Position numbers and translations under genes: made by a program. Positions 43,122 to 50,920 of a DNA stretch of 64,000 nt are shown piece after piece. Below the pieces are notes generated by a model that did no database searches, was not told the origin of the DNA, and worked only from the letters and a program-made list of their open reading frames with translations. This DNA is from Bosea sp. NBC_00550 (GTDB lineage Bacteria > Pseudomonadota > Alphaproteobacteria > Rhizobiales > Beijerinckiaceae): the NCBI RefSeq assembly GCF_026020075.1, contig NZ_CP102772.1, forward strand, positions 124,001 through 188,000, given 5' to 3'. The first letter of the stretch is position 1; every line of letters starts with the position of its first letter.

Positions 43122-43592
43122 ATGCGGCGGATCGCCCTCGTCATCGGCTTTGCGCTTCTGACGGCAGTCGGCGCTTTTGCCGTGCAGCCCGACGAGGTGC
43201 TGCCGAATCCGGCCCTCGAACAGCGGGCGCGCGCCATTTCCGGCGGCTTGCGCTGCCTGGTCTGCCAGAACCAGTCGATCGACGATTCCGATGCCCCGCT
43301 GGCGCGCGATCTGCGCCTCCTTGTCCGCGAAAGGCTCGTGAGCGGCGATGACGACAAGGCGGTGGTCGACTTCGTCGTCGCCCGCTACGGCGATTTCGTG
43401 CTGCTGCGCCCGCCGGTCAATGCGCGCACAGCCTTGCTCTGGGCGGCGCCTTTCATGATCCTGCTGCTGGCGTTCGGCTTCGTCTGGACGCGTGCGCGCA
43501 ATCGCCCGGCTTCCGTTGGAGGGCCGCAAGCGCTGTCCCCCGAAGAGCAGGCGAAGCTCGCAGCCCTCATCGATCCCGCCGAGAAACCCTAA
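43122..43592 (+). CDS. ccmH: Cytochrome c maturation protein CcmH (CcmL)
   Basis: A 156-residue thiol oxidoreductase that reduces the CXXCH cysteines of apocytochromes. A signal sequence (MRRIALVIGFALLTAVGAFA) is followed by the redox motif LRCLVCQNQSI, helical segments, and one C-terminal membrane helix (ALLWAAPFMILLLAFGFVWT). The C-terminal 35 residues are cytoplasmic. Its stop overlaps by 4 bp the stop of a convergent gene. ccmABCD and ccmG are not in this window. Confidence 0.95.
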   Translation: MRRIALVIGFALLTAVGAFAVQPDEVLPNPALEQRARAISGGLRCLVCQNQSIDDSDAPLARDLRLLVRERLVSGDDDKAVVDFVVARYGDFVLLRPPVNARTALLWAAPFMILLLAFGFVWTRARNRPASVGGPQALSPEEQAKLAALIDPAEKP

Positions 43593-44122
43593 CGGCTGAT
43601 CCCGCAGGCCCGGAACAGCTCTTGGGAATAGGAATGCATGCTGGCGCCGGCGATCACGTAGGTTACGTGACCGCGCGGAGCGGGGTGAGGCGAAGCGAAG
43701 GTCGCGTAAGTGCGGGCGAAGCAGGCGGCATCGCTACCGGAATAGCCGCGCTCGGCCGCGACCTTCAGCCCGAGCCCATAGACACCGCCGCGTGGGCGCG
43801 GAGCACCAGCGGCCCCGAAGCGTTCTGCGCCGCGCCGCATGGCTAAATCCTGCAACCGATCGACACCGCACCGCGAGCGCTGCTCTGCATTGTAGGCGGG
43901 CGTCGAAGGCGCGCGCCATCCACGCTGTCCCCGGTCATTCTCGACCACGATGGCATGCTTCGCGAAGACGCGCGCATAGCAATCGGTATTGGCGTAGCCC
44001 CGCGTTTGCGCGATCCGCAACCCGACGCCGTAAGCTGAACCCTGCTGCGCGGAAGCCGCGCCACTCAGGCAGGTCGCGACCAGCGCAACGCTCCAGAAAA
44101 CCCGCCCCAAGATAGTCTGCAT
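43589..44122 (-). CDS. Secreted protein with an internal tandem repeat, unknown function
   Basis: A 177-residue protein with a signal peptide (MQTILGRVFWSVALVATCLS, cleaved near GAASA). The mature part has two similar segments, YGVGLRIAQTRGYANTDCYA and YGLGLKVAAERGYSGSDAAC, each followed by an aromatic/Ala stretch and later a Cys (SRCGVDR, RACGISR). This suggests a duplicated about 65-residue domain with one disulfide each. I do not recognise the family. It is on the strand opposite to the ccm operon and touches ccmH. Confidence 0.65.
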   Translation of the reverse strand: MQTILGRVFWSVALVATCLSGAASAQQGSAYGVGLRIAQTRGYANTDCYARVFAKHAIVVENDRGQRGWRAPSTPAYNAEQRSRCGVDRLQDLAMRRGAERFGAAGAPRPRGGVYGLGLKVAAERGYSGSDAACFARTYATFASPHPAPRGHVTYVIAGASMHSYSQELFRACGISR

Positions 44123-44150
44123 GCCAGCCCCCGCCGATCACCCTGTCGAG

Positions 44151-44176
44151 GGAACTTCCGCGGCCTGGCTTTCGTC
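44151..44176 (+). promoter_or_regulatory. Possible EcfG-type promoter upstream of degP
   Basis: GGAAC (44151-44155) and CGTC (44173-44176) are 17 bp apart, close to the GGAAC-N16/17-CGTT pattern of the alphaproteobacterial general stress sigma factor. It lies 130 bp before degP, a stress protease. One base deviates in the -10 part, so support is weak. Confidence 0.28.
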
Positions 44177-44305
44177 AAGGCCAGCGGTGGTCTGTCCACG
44201 GCAACCTTACGAAACCGTCATCTTCAGGCCAAAGCCGCGTAAGGCGGCGGGCTTCATGGTCCTCGTCACGAGCAGGGCATCCCTGTCGCTCCACGAGGTT
44301 CAATC

Positions 44306-45478
44306 ATGACGACACAGAACGAAACCCGTAAGTCCATCCTGAAGCGCGGCGCCCTTCTCGCCGGCACCGCCGTTCTCGGCATCGGCCTCGCCGCCGGCAT
44401 CGCCGACAGCGCGCTGATGCAGAACCACAACGCCATCGCTCAGCCGATCCAGCTCTCCGGCGCCCAGGGTTCTCTGCCCTCCTTCGCCGATCTCGTCGAG
44501 AAGGTGAAGCCGGCGGTTGTTTCCGTCCGCGTCAAGACGCAGGCAGCGGCCGCCAATGACGAGCAGAATCTGGACGACCTGCCGCCGCAGCTGCGTCGCT
44601 TCTTCCGCGAGCCTGGCGAGGGCAAGGCTCCGAGCCGGCCGCAACCGCGTCAGGGCATGGCCCAGGGCTCCGGCTTCTTCGTCAGCCAGGACGGCTATGT
44701 CGTGACCAACAACCACGTCGTCGAGAACGCCGTCGAGGTCCAGCTTGTCACCGACTCCGGCAAAACGCTCGACGCCAAGGTCGTCGGCACCGATCCGCGC
44801 ACCGATCTCGCGCTGCTCAAGGTCAAGGACGCCGGTGATTTCGCCTTTGTGAAGCTGGCGGAAGGCAAGGCCCGGATCGGCGACTGGGTGCTGGCGATCG
44901 GCAATCCCTTCGGTCTCGGCGGCACGGTCACGGCCGGCATCGTCTCGGCCCAGGGCCGCGACATCGGCTCCGGCCCGTATGACGACTTCATCCAGATCGA
45001 TGCGCCGATCAACCGCGGCAATTCGGGTGGCCCGACCTTCAACCAGAACGGCGAAGTCGTCGGCGTCAACACCGCGATCTTCTCGCCTTCCGGCGGCAAT
45101 GTCGGCATTGCCTTCGCGATCCCCGCCTCGACCGTCAAGCAGGTGGTGGATTCGCTGAAGAAGGACGGCACGGTGGCGCGCGGCTTCATCGGCGTGCAGA
45201 TCCAGCCCGTCACCGGCGAGATGGCCGATGCCATCGGTCTGAAGGAAGCCAAGGGCGCCCTCGTCGCCGAGGCGCAGGGCGATGGCCCGGCCGCCAAGGC
45301 GGGCATCCGCCGCGGCGACACCATCACCGCGGTCAACGGCGAGGCCATCAAGGACGCGCGCGAACTCTCGCGCAAGATCGCGACCTTCGCGCCCGGCGCC
45401 AAGACCACGATCACCCTGTTCCGCGAGGGCAAGTCCCGTGAAGTGACCTTCGAGGTCGGCCGCCAGCCGGCGGCCTGA
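44306..45478 (+). CDS. degP: DegP/HtrA-type periplasmic serine protease with one PDZ domain
   Basis: A 390-residue Do-family protease and chaperone. The N-terminus is basic then hydrophobic (ILKRGALLAGTAVLGIGLAA), for export or anchoring. Triad: His in TNNHVV, Asp in RTDLALLKV, Ser in RGNSGGPTF. A single PDZ domain covers roughly residues 290-385 (GFIGVQIQPVTGEMADAIGL, GIRRGDTITAVNGEAI). Most DegP proteins have two PDZ domains and about 450-500 residues, so this one is DegS-like in layout. It sits downstream of the ccm genes as in rhizobial cyc-degP1 regions and has a strong terminator. Confidence 0.88.
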   Translation: MTTQNETRKSILKRGALLAGTAVLGIGLAAGIADSALMQNHNAIAQPIQLSGAQGSLPSFADLVEKVKPAVVSVRVKTQAAAANDEQNLDDLPPQLRRFFREPGEGKAPSRPQPRQGMAQGSGFFVSQDGYVVTNNHVVENAVEVQLVTDSGKTLDAKVVGTDPRTDLALLKVKDAGDFAFVKLAEGKARIGDWVLAIGNPFGLGGTVTAGIVSAQGRDIGSGPYDDFIQIDAPINRGNSGGPTFNQNGEVVGVNTAIFSPSGGNVGIAFAIPASTVKQVVDSLKKDGTVARGFIGVQIQPVTGEMADAIGLKEAKGALVAEAQGDGPAAKAGIRRGDTITAVNGEAIKDARELSRKIATFAPGAKTTITLFREGKSREVTFEVGRQPAA

Positions 45479-45538
45479 AGCAGGCAGGTTGGTCCCTAAG
45501 GTTTCCTGTCGCCCCAGCCCAGGGACCAGCCGTCGCGG

Positions 45539-45577
45539 CGGCAGGCCGGATGCGTATCCTCCGGCCTGCCGTTTTTT
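45539..45577 (+). terminator. Intrinsic terminator after degP
   Basis: A perfect 12 bp stem, CGGCAGGCCGGA (45539-45550) with TCCGGCCTGCCG (45560-45571), has a 9 nt loop and is followed by TTTTTT. This is the clearest intrinsic terminator in the window. Confidence 0.92.
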
Positions 45578-45601
45578 CGTTTGATGAGCTAGGCTCCGCC
45601 C

Positions 45602-46285
45602 ATGCGACTCCTGATCGTCGAAGATGATGCCGAGGCTGCGGCCTACCTGACCAAGGCCTTTCGCGAGGTCGGCCATGTCGCCGACCATGCGCCGGACGGG
45701 CTGCAGGGCTATGCCATGGCCGAGGGCGGCGGCTACGACGTGCTCGTCATCGACCGCATGCTGCCGCGGCTCGACGGCCTCTCGCTGATCCGCTCCCTGC
45801 GCGAGCAGAAGGACGAGACGCCCGCGTTGATCCTGTCGGCGCTTGCGCAGGTCGATGACCGCGTGAAGGGGCTACGCGCCGGCGGCGACGACTACCTGCC
45901 CAAGCCCTATGCCTTCTCCGAGCTGCTCGCCCGCGTCGAGGTGCTCGCCCGCCGCCGCGGTGCGCCGGCCTCCGAGCCCACCACCTATCGCGTCGGTGAG
46001 CTGGTGCTCGACAGGCTCGCCCATCGCGTCACCCGCGAAGGGCAGGAGATCGTCCTGCAGCCGCGCGAGTTCCGCCTGCTCGAATATCTGATGAAGCATG
46101 CCGGGCAGGTGGTGACGCGCACCATGCTGCTGGAGAACGTCTGGGACTATCATTTCGACCCCCAGACCAATGTCATCGACGTGCATGTCAGCCGCCTGCG
46201 CGCCAAGGTCGACAAGGGCTTCGAGCAGCCGATGATCCACACCATCCGCGGCGCGGGATATATGGTCCGTGACAGCGCCCGCTGA
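45602..46285 (+). CDS. OmpR-type response regulator
   Basis: A 227-residue response regulator with receiver motifs RLLIVEDDAEAAAYL, VLVIDRMLPRLDGL (phosphoacceptor Asp) and LPKPYAFSELLARV (conserved Lys). The DNA-binding part includes REFRLLEYLMKHAGQVVTR and VWDYHFDPQTNVIDVHVSRL. The end of the gene overlaps the start of the kinase gene by 17 bp, so the two are one unit. It is distinct from the FeuP-like regulator; the stimulus is unknown. This pair lies between degP and glnE, as I recall for Sinorhizobium. Confidence 0.9.
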   Translation: MRLLIVEDDAEAAAYLTKAFREVGHVADHAPDGLQGYAMAEGGGYDVLVIDRMLPRLDGLSLIRSLREQKDETPALILSALAQVDDRVKGLRAGGDDYLPKPYAFSELLARVEVLARRRGAPASEPTTYRVGELVLDRLAHRVTREGQEIVLQPREFRLLEYLMKHAGQVVTRTMLLENVWDYHFDPQTNVIDVHVSRLRAKVDKGFEQPMIHTIRGAGYMVRDSAR

Positions 46286-47771
46286 CGTTCCTGCGCGCAG
46301 GCGCCAGAAATTCCTGCCGACCCTGTTCCGCACGACGGCCTTCAAGCTGACGGCGGCCTTTCTGGTCATCTTCGTCTTCTTCGCCGCCGTCGTGCTCGGC
46401 TATGTCTCGTGGAACGCGCAGCGCCTGCTGACGGATCAGATCCGCTCGACCATCGATGCAGAGATCCAGGGGCTGGCCGAGCAGCAGCGGCAGGGCGGCA
46501 TCCGCCGGCTCGTCAACATCGTCGAGCGTCGCTCGCGCGGGCCGGGTGCCTCGCTCTATCTCGTCACAACACCGGTCGGCGAGCGCATCGCCGGCAATGT
46601 CGAGGCGATCCCGCCGGGAACGCTCGACCGCACGGGCGAAAGCGAGATCGAATACGCCCGTTCCAGCGAGAACGTCGACACGCCGAGCCGCGCGCTCGTC
46701 CGCGTCTTCATGCTGCCGGCGGGCTTTCGCCTCCTCGTCGGCCGCGATCTCGAGGAGCGCGACCGACTCGGCATCGTCATCCGCCGCGCCGCCGGCTGGT
46801 CGCTGGCGCTGGTCTTCATCCTCGGCTGCTTTGCGAGCTGGTTCGTGGCGCGGCGCGTGCTGAAGCGCGTCGACGGCATGAGCGAGACCGCGCATGGCAT
46901 CATGGAAGGCGACCTGAAGGGGCGCCTTGCCATCACCGGTACGGGCGACGAGCTCGACCGCCTTGCGCTCAACCTGAACGCCATGCTCGACCGAATCGGC
47001 GAGCTGATGGCGGGCATGCAGCAGGTCACCGACAACATCGCCCACGACCTCAAGACGCCGCTGACGCGGCTGCGCAATCGCGCCGAGGAGGCGCTGCGGA
47101 GCGCCAAGTCGCCGGATGAGCTGCGGGCGGCTCTCGATGGTTCCATCGAAGAGGCGGACAACCTGATCCGCGTCTTCAACGCGCTGCTCATGATCGCGCG
47201 GCTCGAAGCCGGGCGGATCAGCGAGAACATGGCCGAGCTCGATCTCTCGGAGATCGTCTCGGGCATGGCCGAGCTCTACGAGCCATTGGCCGAGGAGGCG
47301 GGTCTTGCTCTCTCCAGCGAGGTTGTCCCGGGCCTGCGGGTCTTCGGCAACCGCGAGCTGATCGGGCAGGCGCTGGCCAATCTCATCGACAACGCGCTGA
47401 AATATGGCGGCCCCGAACAGGGTGGCGACGGCGTCGTGAAAGTCGCCGCGCAGCGCAACGGTACGGAGATCGAGCTTTCCGTGGCCGATCACGGGCCGGG
47501 CATCCCGGAAGCCGATCGCGGGCGCGTACTCGATCGTTTCGTCCGGCTCGATGCCAGCCGCAGCAAGCCGGGCTTCGGTCTTGGCCTGTCGCTGGCCGCC
47601 GGGGTGGTGCGCCTGCATGGCGGACAACTCAGGCTGGAGGAAAACGCGCCCGGCCTGCGCGTGGTCATCGCTCTGCCGGTGGCCGAGGCCAAGCCTGTGG
47701 ACATACAGGCCGTTCCGGAGCCTGAAAGCTCGACAGTCGTCTCAAACCCTGCTGGCGTGCCGTCCCTCTGA
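46269..47771 (+). CDS. Sensor histidine kinase, partner of the preceding regulator
   Basis: A 500-residue kinase started at GTG 46269 inside the regulator gene. There are two transmembrane helices (AFKLTAAFLVIFVFFAAVVL and about residues 175-195, AGWSLALVFILGCFASWFVA). A HAMP domain (RVLKRVDGMSETAHGIMEG) follows. The phosphoacceptor region is NIAHDLKTPLTRLRNRAEE. The catalytic domain has LANLIDNALKYG, VADHGPGIPEADRGRVLDRF and GFGLGLSLAAGVVRLHGG. The C-terminal 35 residues are non-conserved. The order regulator-kinase-glnE suggests a link to envelope stress or nitrogen signals, but this is inference. Confidence 0.88.
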   Translation: MTAPADVPARRRQKFLPTLFRTTAFKLTAAFLVIFVFFAAVVLGYVSWNAQRLLTDQIRSTIDAEIQGLAEQQRQGGIRRLVNIVERRSRGPGASLYLVTTPVGERIAGNVEAIPPGTLDRTGESEIEYARSSENVDTPSRALVRVFMLPAGFRLLVGRDLEERDRLGIVIRRAAGWSLALVFILGCFASWFVARRVLKRVDGMSETAHGIMEGDLKGRLAITGTGDELDRLALNLNAMLDRIGELMAGMQQVTDNIAHDLKTPLTRLRNRAEEALRSAKSPDELRAALDGSIEEADNLIRVFNALLMIARLEAGRISENMAELDLSEIVSGMAELYEPLAEEAGLALSSEVVPGLRVFGNRELIGQALANLIDNALKYGGPEQGGDGVVKVAAQRNGTEIELSVADHGPGIPEADRGRVLDRFVRLDASRSKPGFGLGLSLAAGVVRLHGGQLRLEENAPGLRVVIALPVAEAKPVDIQAVPEPESSTVVSNPAGVPSL

Positions 47772-47784
47772 GGGAAGGTGCGTG

Positions 47785-50739
47785 ATGGCTGAACGGCTCT
47801 GTGACAGGCTGGATGCGGCGCCGGTCTTGCCGGCACGCGCCAAGGCCGAGGCGCTGCTCGCGCGCGAGCTGATCGAGCGGCTGCACGACGAAGCGGCCGC
47901 CGAGGCACTCAAGGTGCACTTCGCAGGACACCCGCATAGCGCGGTGCTGGTCGCGGGCGTCCTCGCGCATTCTCCGTTCCTCACCCAAGTCATGCGCTTC
48001 GATCCGGAGGCCTTGTTCGCCTGCCTGACGCAGTCGCCGGAGGCGCGCCGCGACGAACTGCTGGCCGGGATCGAGGCCTTCGCGGTCGCCGGTTGCGAAA
48101 CGGGCGACCTGATGCGCGAGCTGCGCCGTTTTCGTCGCGGCATGGCGCTATTGATCGCGCTTGCCGATATCGGTGGCGTCTGGGATGTCGAGACGGTGAC
48201 GGCCGCGCTCACGGCGACGGCCGACATGGCGACGCGCCTCGCGACCGATCACGTCTTGCGTCAGGCCGCCGATCTCGGCCGGATCAAGCTGGCTGATGCG
48301 GCCAATCCCGGAGTTGGTTCCGGTCTCGTCGTGCTGGCGCTGGGCAAGCATGGCGCCGGCGAGCTGAACTATTCCTCGGACATCGACATCGTCGTCTTCT
48401 TCGATCCCGAGGCGGCGGAAGCTGCCGGCGTCGGCGAGCCGTCGAGCTTCTTCGTCAAGCTGACGCAGCAGATCGCCCGCATCATCCAGGAGCGGACGCC
48501 GGACGGTTACGTCTTCCGCGTCGATCTGCGCCTGCGGCCCGATCCGGCCTCGACCCATGTCGCGGTCTCGCTGCCATCAGCCTATTCCTATTACGAGACC
48601 GTCGGGCAGAACTGGGAACGAGCCGCCATGATCAAGGCGCGCCCTATCGCTGGCGATACGGAGCTCGGCCTGCGCTTCCTCAAGGATCTCGCTCCCTTCA
48701 TCTGGCGCAAATATTTCGACTTCGCGACCATCGCCGACATCCACGCGATGAAGCGCCAGATCCAGACCGTGAAGGGCCACGAGACCATCGCCGTCGCCGG
48801 CCATAACGTGAAGCTCGGCCGCGGCGGCATCCGCGAGATCGAGTTCTTCGTGCAGACCCAGCAGCTCGTCTTCGGCGGTCGCCGCCCGGCGCTGCGGGGG
48901 CCGCGCACGCTCGACATGCTGAAGGAGCTGACGAGCGAGGGTTGGATCACGCCGCAGGCGCGCGACGAACTCTCCGAATCCTATCGCTGGCTGCGCACGA
49001 TCGAGCATCGCCTGCAGATGCGCGACGACGAGCAGACGCAGACCCTGCCCAAGCCCGCCGGGGATCTCGATGCCTTCGCCCGCTTCTGCGGCTATGCCAA
49101 CGCCGCCGCCTTCGGCAAGGCGCTGACCGCCCATGCGAGGCGCGTCGAGGGGCACTACGCCCTGCTGTTCGAGGAGGGGCCGAGCCTGGCTTCCGAGGCG
49201 GGAACGTTGAGCTTCACGGGCTCCGAGCCCGATCCCGAGACGCTCGAGACTCTAGGCAAGCTCGGCTTCCGCGATGCGATGACGGCGGCGGAGACAGTGC
49301 GTGGTTGGCATTTCGGTCGCCGCGCCGCCGTCACCAGCGCCCGCGCCCGCGAAGTGCTGACGGAGCTGACCCCTGCGCTGCTGGTCGCGCTCGGCCGCAC
49401 GGCCGATCCCGATGGCGCGCTTGCCCATCTCGACAATGCTTTCGTCCGCATGCCCGCGGCGGTCGAGCTGCTGACGCTGCTGCGCTCGCATGATTCCCTG
49501 TTGACGCTCTTCGCCGAGATACTCGGCAGCGCCCCGCGCCTCGCCAAGGTCGCGGCACTGCATCCCCATGTGCTCGACGGGGTCATCGACCCGGCCTTCG
49601 GGCAGGCCGTGCTCGACGCCGACGCCCTGGAGCGCCGCATCCGCAATTTCGTCGGGTCGCCGCCGCCGAGCGTCGAGGATGGGCTCGACCGGCTGCGCGA
49701 TGCCGCCCGTCAGGAGAATTTCCTCGTCGGGGCACGGCTGCTCTCCGGTGTCTACCCGGCCGAAGGGGCAGGCCAGGCCTATTGCGCCGTCGCGGAGGCC
49801 TGCCTGCGCGTCGCCTTCGCCGATACGCGCGCCTCTTTCATGGCCGATCACGGCGTCATCGCCGGGGCCGAGACGGTGGTGCTCGGGCTTGGCCGGCTTG
49901 GCGCCGGCGAGCTGACGCCCTCATCCGACCTCGACCTGATCCTGCTCTACGATCGGCCGGAGGAAGCTGGCCCGAGCGACGGCGCCAAGAGCCTCGATCC
50001 CGTCACCTGGCATGTCCGCTTCACCCAGCGGCTGGTGGCGGCGCTGACGGTGCCGACGCGGCGCGGCACGCTCTATCAGGTCGACATGCGCCTGCGCCCG
50101 ACCGGCAACAAGAGCCCGGCGGCGACGCAGTTCGCCGGTTTCGAGGCCTATCATGCGGGCGAGGCCGAGATCTGGGAGGAGATGGCGCTGACCCGCGCCC
50201 GCGTCGTCGCCGGCGATGCCGGGCTGGCGCGACGGGCCGAGGCTTCCATTCGCGCCATCCTGTCGCGAAAGCGCGAGCCGGCCAAGGTCGCGACGGCCGT
50301 GGCCGAGATGCGGGCGCTGATCGCCAGGGAGAAGGGCGAGAAGGACGCCTGGGACCTGAAGCTGGCCGCCGGCGGCCTGACCGATCTCGACTTCCTCGCC
50401 CAGTTCCTGCTGCTCGCCCACGCCAGCGAGCACCCCGCCCTGATCGTCAACGATACGGCCTCGGTCTTCGCCGCCGCCCGCGCCGCGGGCCTTCTCTCGG
50501 AGGGCGATGCCTCGGTGTTGCTGGAAGCGCATCGGCTGATCGGCGACGTGCAGCTCTGGCAGCGTTTCACCGTCGAGGAAGCCTTCGACCCCAAGGCGGT
50601 GCCGCCGCGCGTGCTACGGAGGATCGCGACGGCCGTCGGGCGTCCCGATGCGAAGGTCCTGAAGGCGGAGCTGGACGAGGTCCGCTCTGGCGTGAGGGCG
50701 ATCTTCACCCGCATCCTCGGGCAGGCACGGGCTGGCTGA
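47785..50739 (+). CDS. glnE: Bifunctional glutamine synthetase adenylyltransferase/deadenylase
   Basis: A 984-residue regulator that adds or removes AMP on glutamine synthetase in response to PII and glutamine. The N-terminal nucleotidyltransferase domain has LALGKHGAGELNYSSDIDIV with the GS..D.D metal site. The C-terminal adenylyltransferase domain has LGLGRLGAGELTPSSDLDLI and later YQVDMRLRPTGNKSP. Both active centres retain their Asp pairs, so both activities should be present. The start is supported by GAGGGAAGG 5 bp upstream. A family A repeat follows. Confidence 0.95.
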   Translation: MAERLCDRLDAAPVLPARAKAEALLARELIERLHDEAAAEALKVHFAGHPHSAVLVAGVLAHSPFLTQVMRFDPEALFACLTQSPEARRDELLAGIEAFAVAGCETGDLMRELRRFRRGMALLIALADIGGVWDVETVTAALTATADMATRLATDHVLRQAADLGRIKLADAANPGVGSGLVVLALGKHGAGELNYSSDIDIVVFFDPEAAEAAGVGEPSSFFVKLTQQIARIIQERTPDGYVFRVDLRLRPDPASTHVAVSLPSAYSYYETVGQNWERAAMIKARPIAGDTELGLRFLKDLAPFIWRKYFDFATIADIHAMKRQIQTVKGHETIAVAGHNVKLGRGGIREIEFFVQTQQLVFGGRRPALRGPRTLDMLKELTSEGWITPQARDELSESYRWLRTIEHRLQMRDDEQTQTLPKPAGDLDAFARFCGYANAAAFGKALTAHARRVEGHYALLFEEGPSLASEAGTLSFTGSEPDPETLETLGKLGFRDAMTAAETVRGWHFGRRAAVTSARAREVLTELTPALLVALGRTADPDGALAHLDNAFVRMPAAVELLTLLRSHDSLLTLFAEILGSAPRLAKVAALHPHVLDGVIDPAFGQAVLDADALERRIRNFVGSPPPSVEDGLDRLRDAARQENFLVGARLLSGVYPAEGAGQAYCAVAEACLRVAFADTRASFMADHGVIAGAETVVLGLGRLGAGELTPSSDLDLILLYDRPEEAGPSDGAKSLDPVTWHVRFTQRLVAALTVPTRRGTLYQVDMRLRPTGNKSPAATQFAGFEAYHAGEAEIWEEMALTRARVVAGDAGLARRAEASIRAILSRKREPAKVATAVAEMRALIAREKGEKDAWDLKLAAGGLTDLDFLAQFLLLAHASEHPALIVNDTASVFAAARAAGLLSEGDASVLLEAHRLIGDVQLWQRFTVEEAFDPKAVPPRVLRRIATAVGRPDAKVLKAELDEVRSGVRAIFTRILGQARAG

Positions 50740-50764
50740 GCGCAGACAGCCGTCTTGGACATCC

Positions 50765-50892
50765 CGCCATCCCGGGGCTCCGCCTGGACGGAGAACCCGG
50801 AAGCCGGAACCGATGCCTCCGCTGGATGCCTGATGGCGAAGCGCTTCGGTTCTGGGTTCCGGGCCAGACCTGAGGCCTGCCCCGGAATGACG
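50765..50892. repeat. REP-like element, family A, second copy
   Basis: Imperfect outer arms CCATCCCGGGGC (50767-50778) and GCCCCGGAATGA plus an inner inverted pair (GGAACCGATGCC with CGCTTCGGTTCTGGGTTCCG) repeat the structure at 7200-7348. It lies between the convergent ends of glnE and pleC and may act as a terminator or mRNA stabiliser. Confidence 0.8.
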
Positions 50893-50920
50893 TTGGTGTT
50901 CCGGCAATCCGCGCCGGGTT

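Noticed and set aside
41039..43357. A 772-codon minus-strand frame opposite ccmF
   Set aside because: ccmF is certain from its WWD motif. The shadow is highly charged and repetitive.
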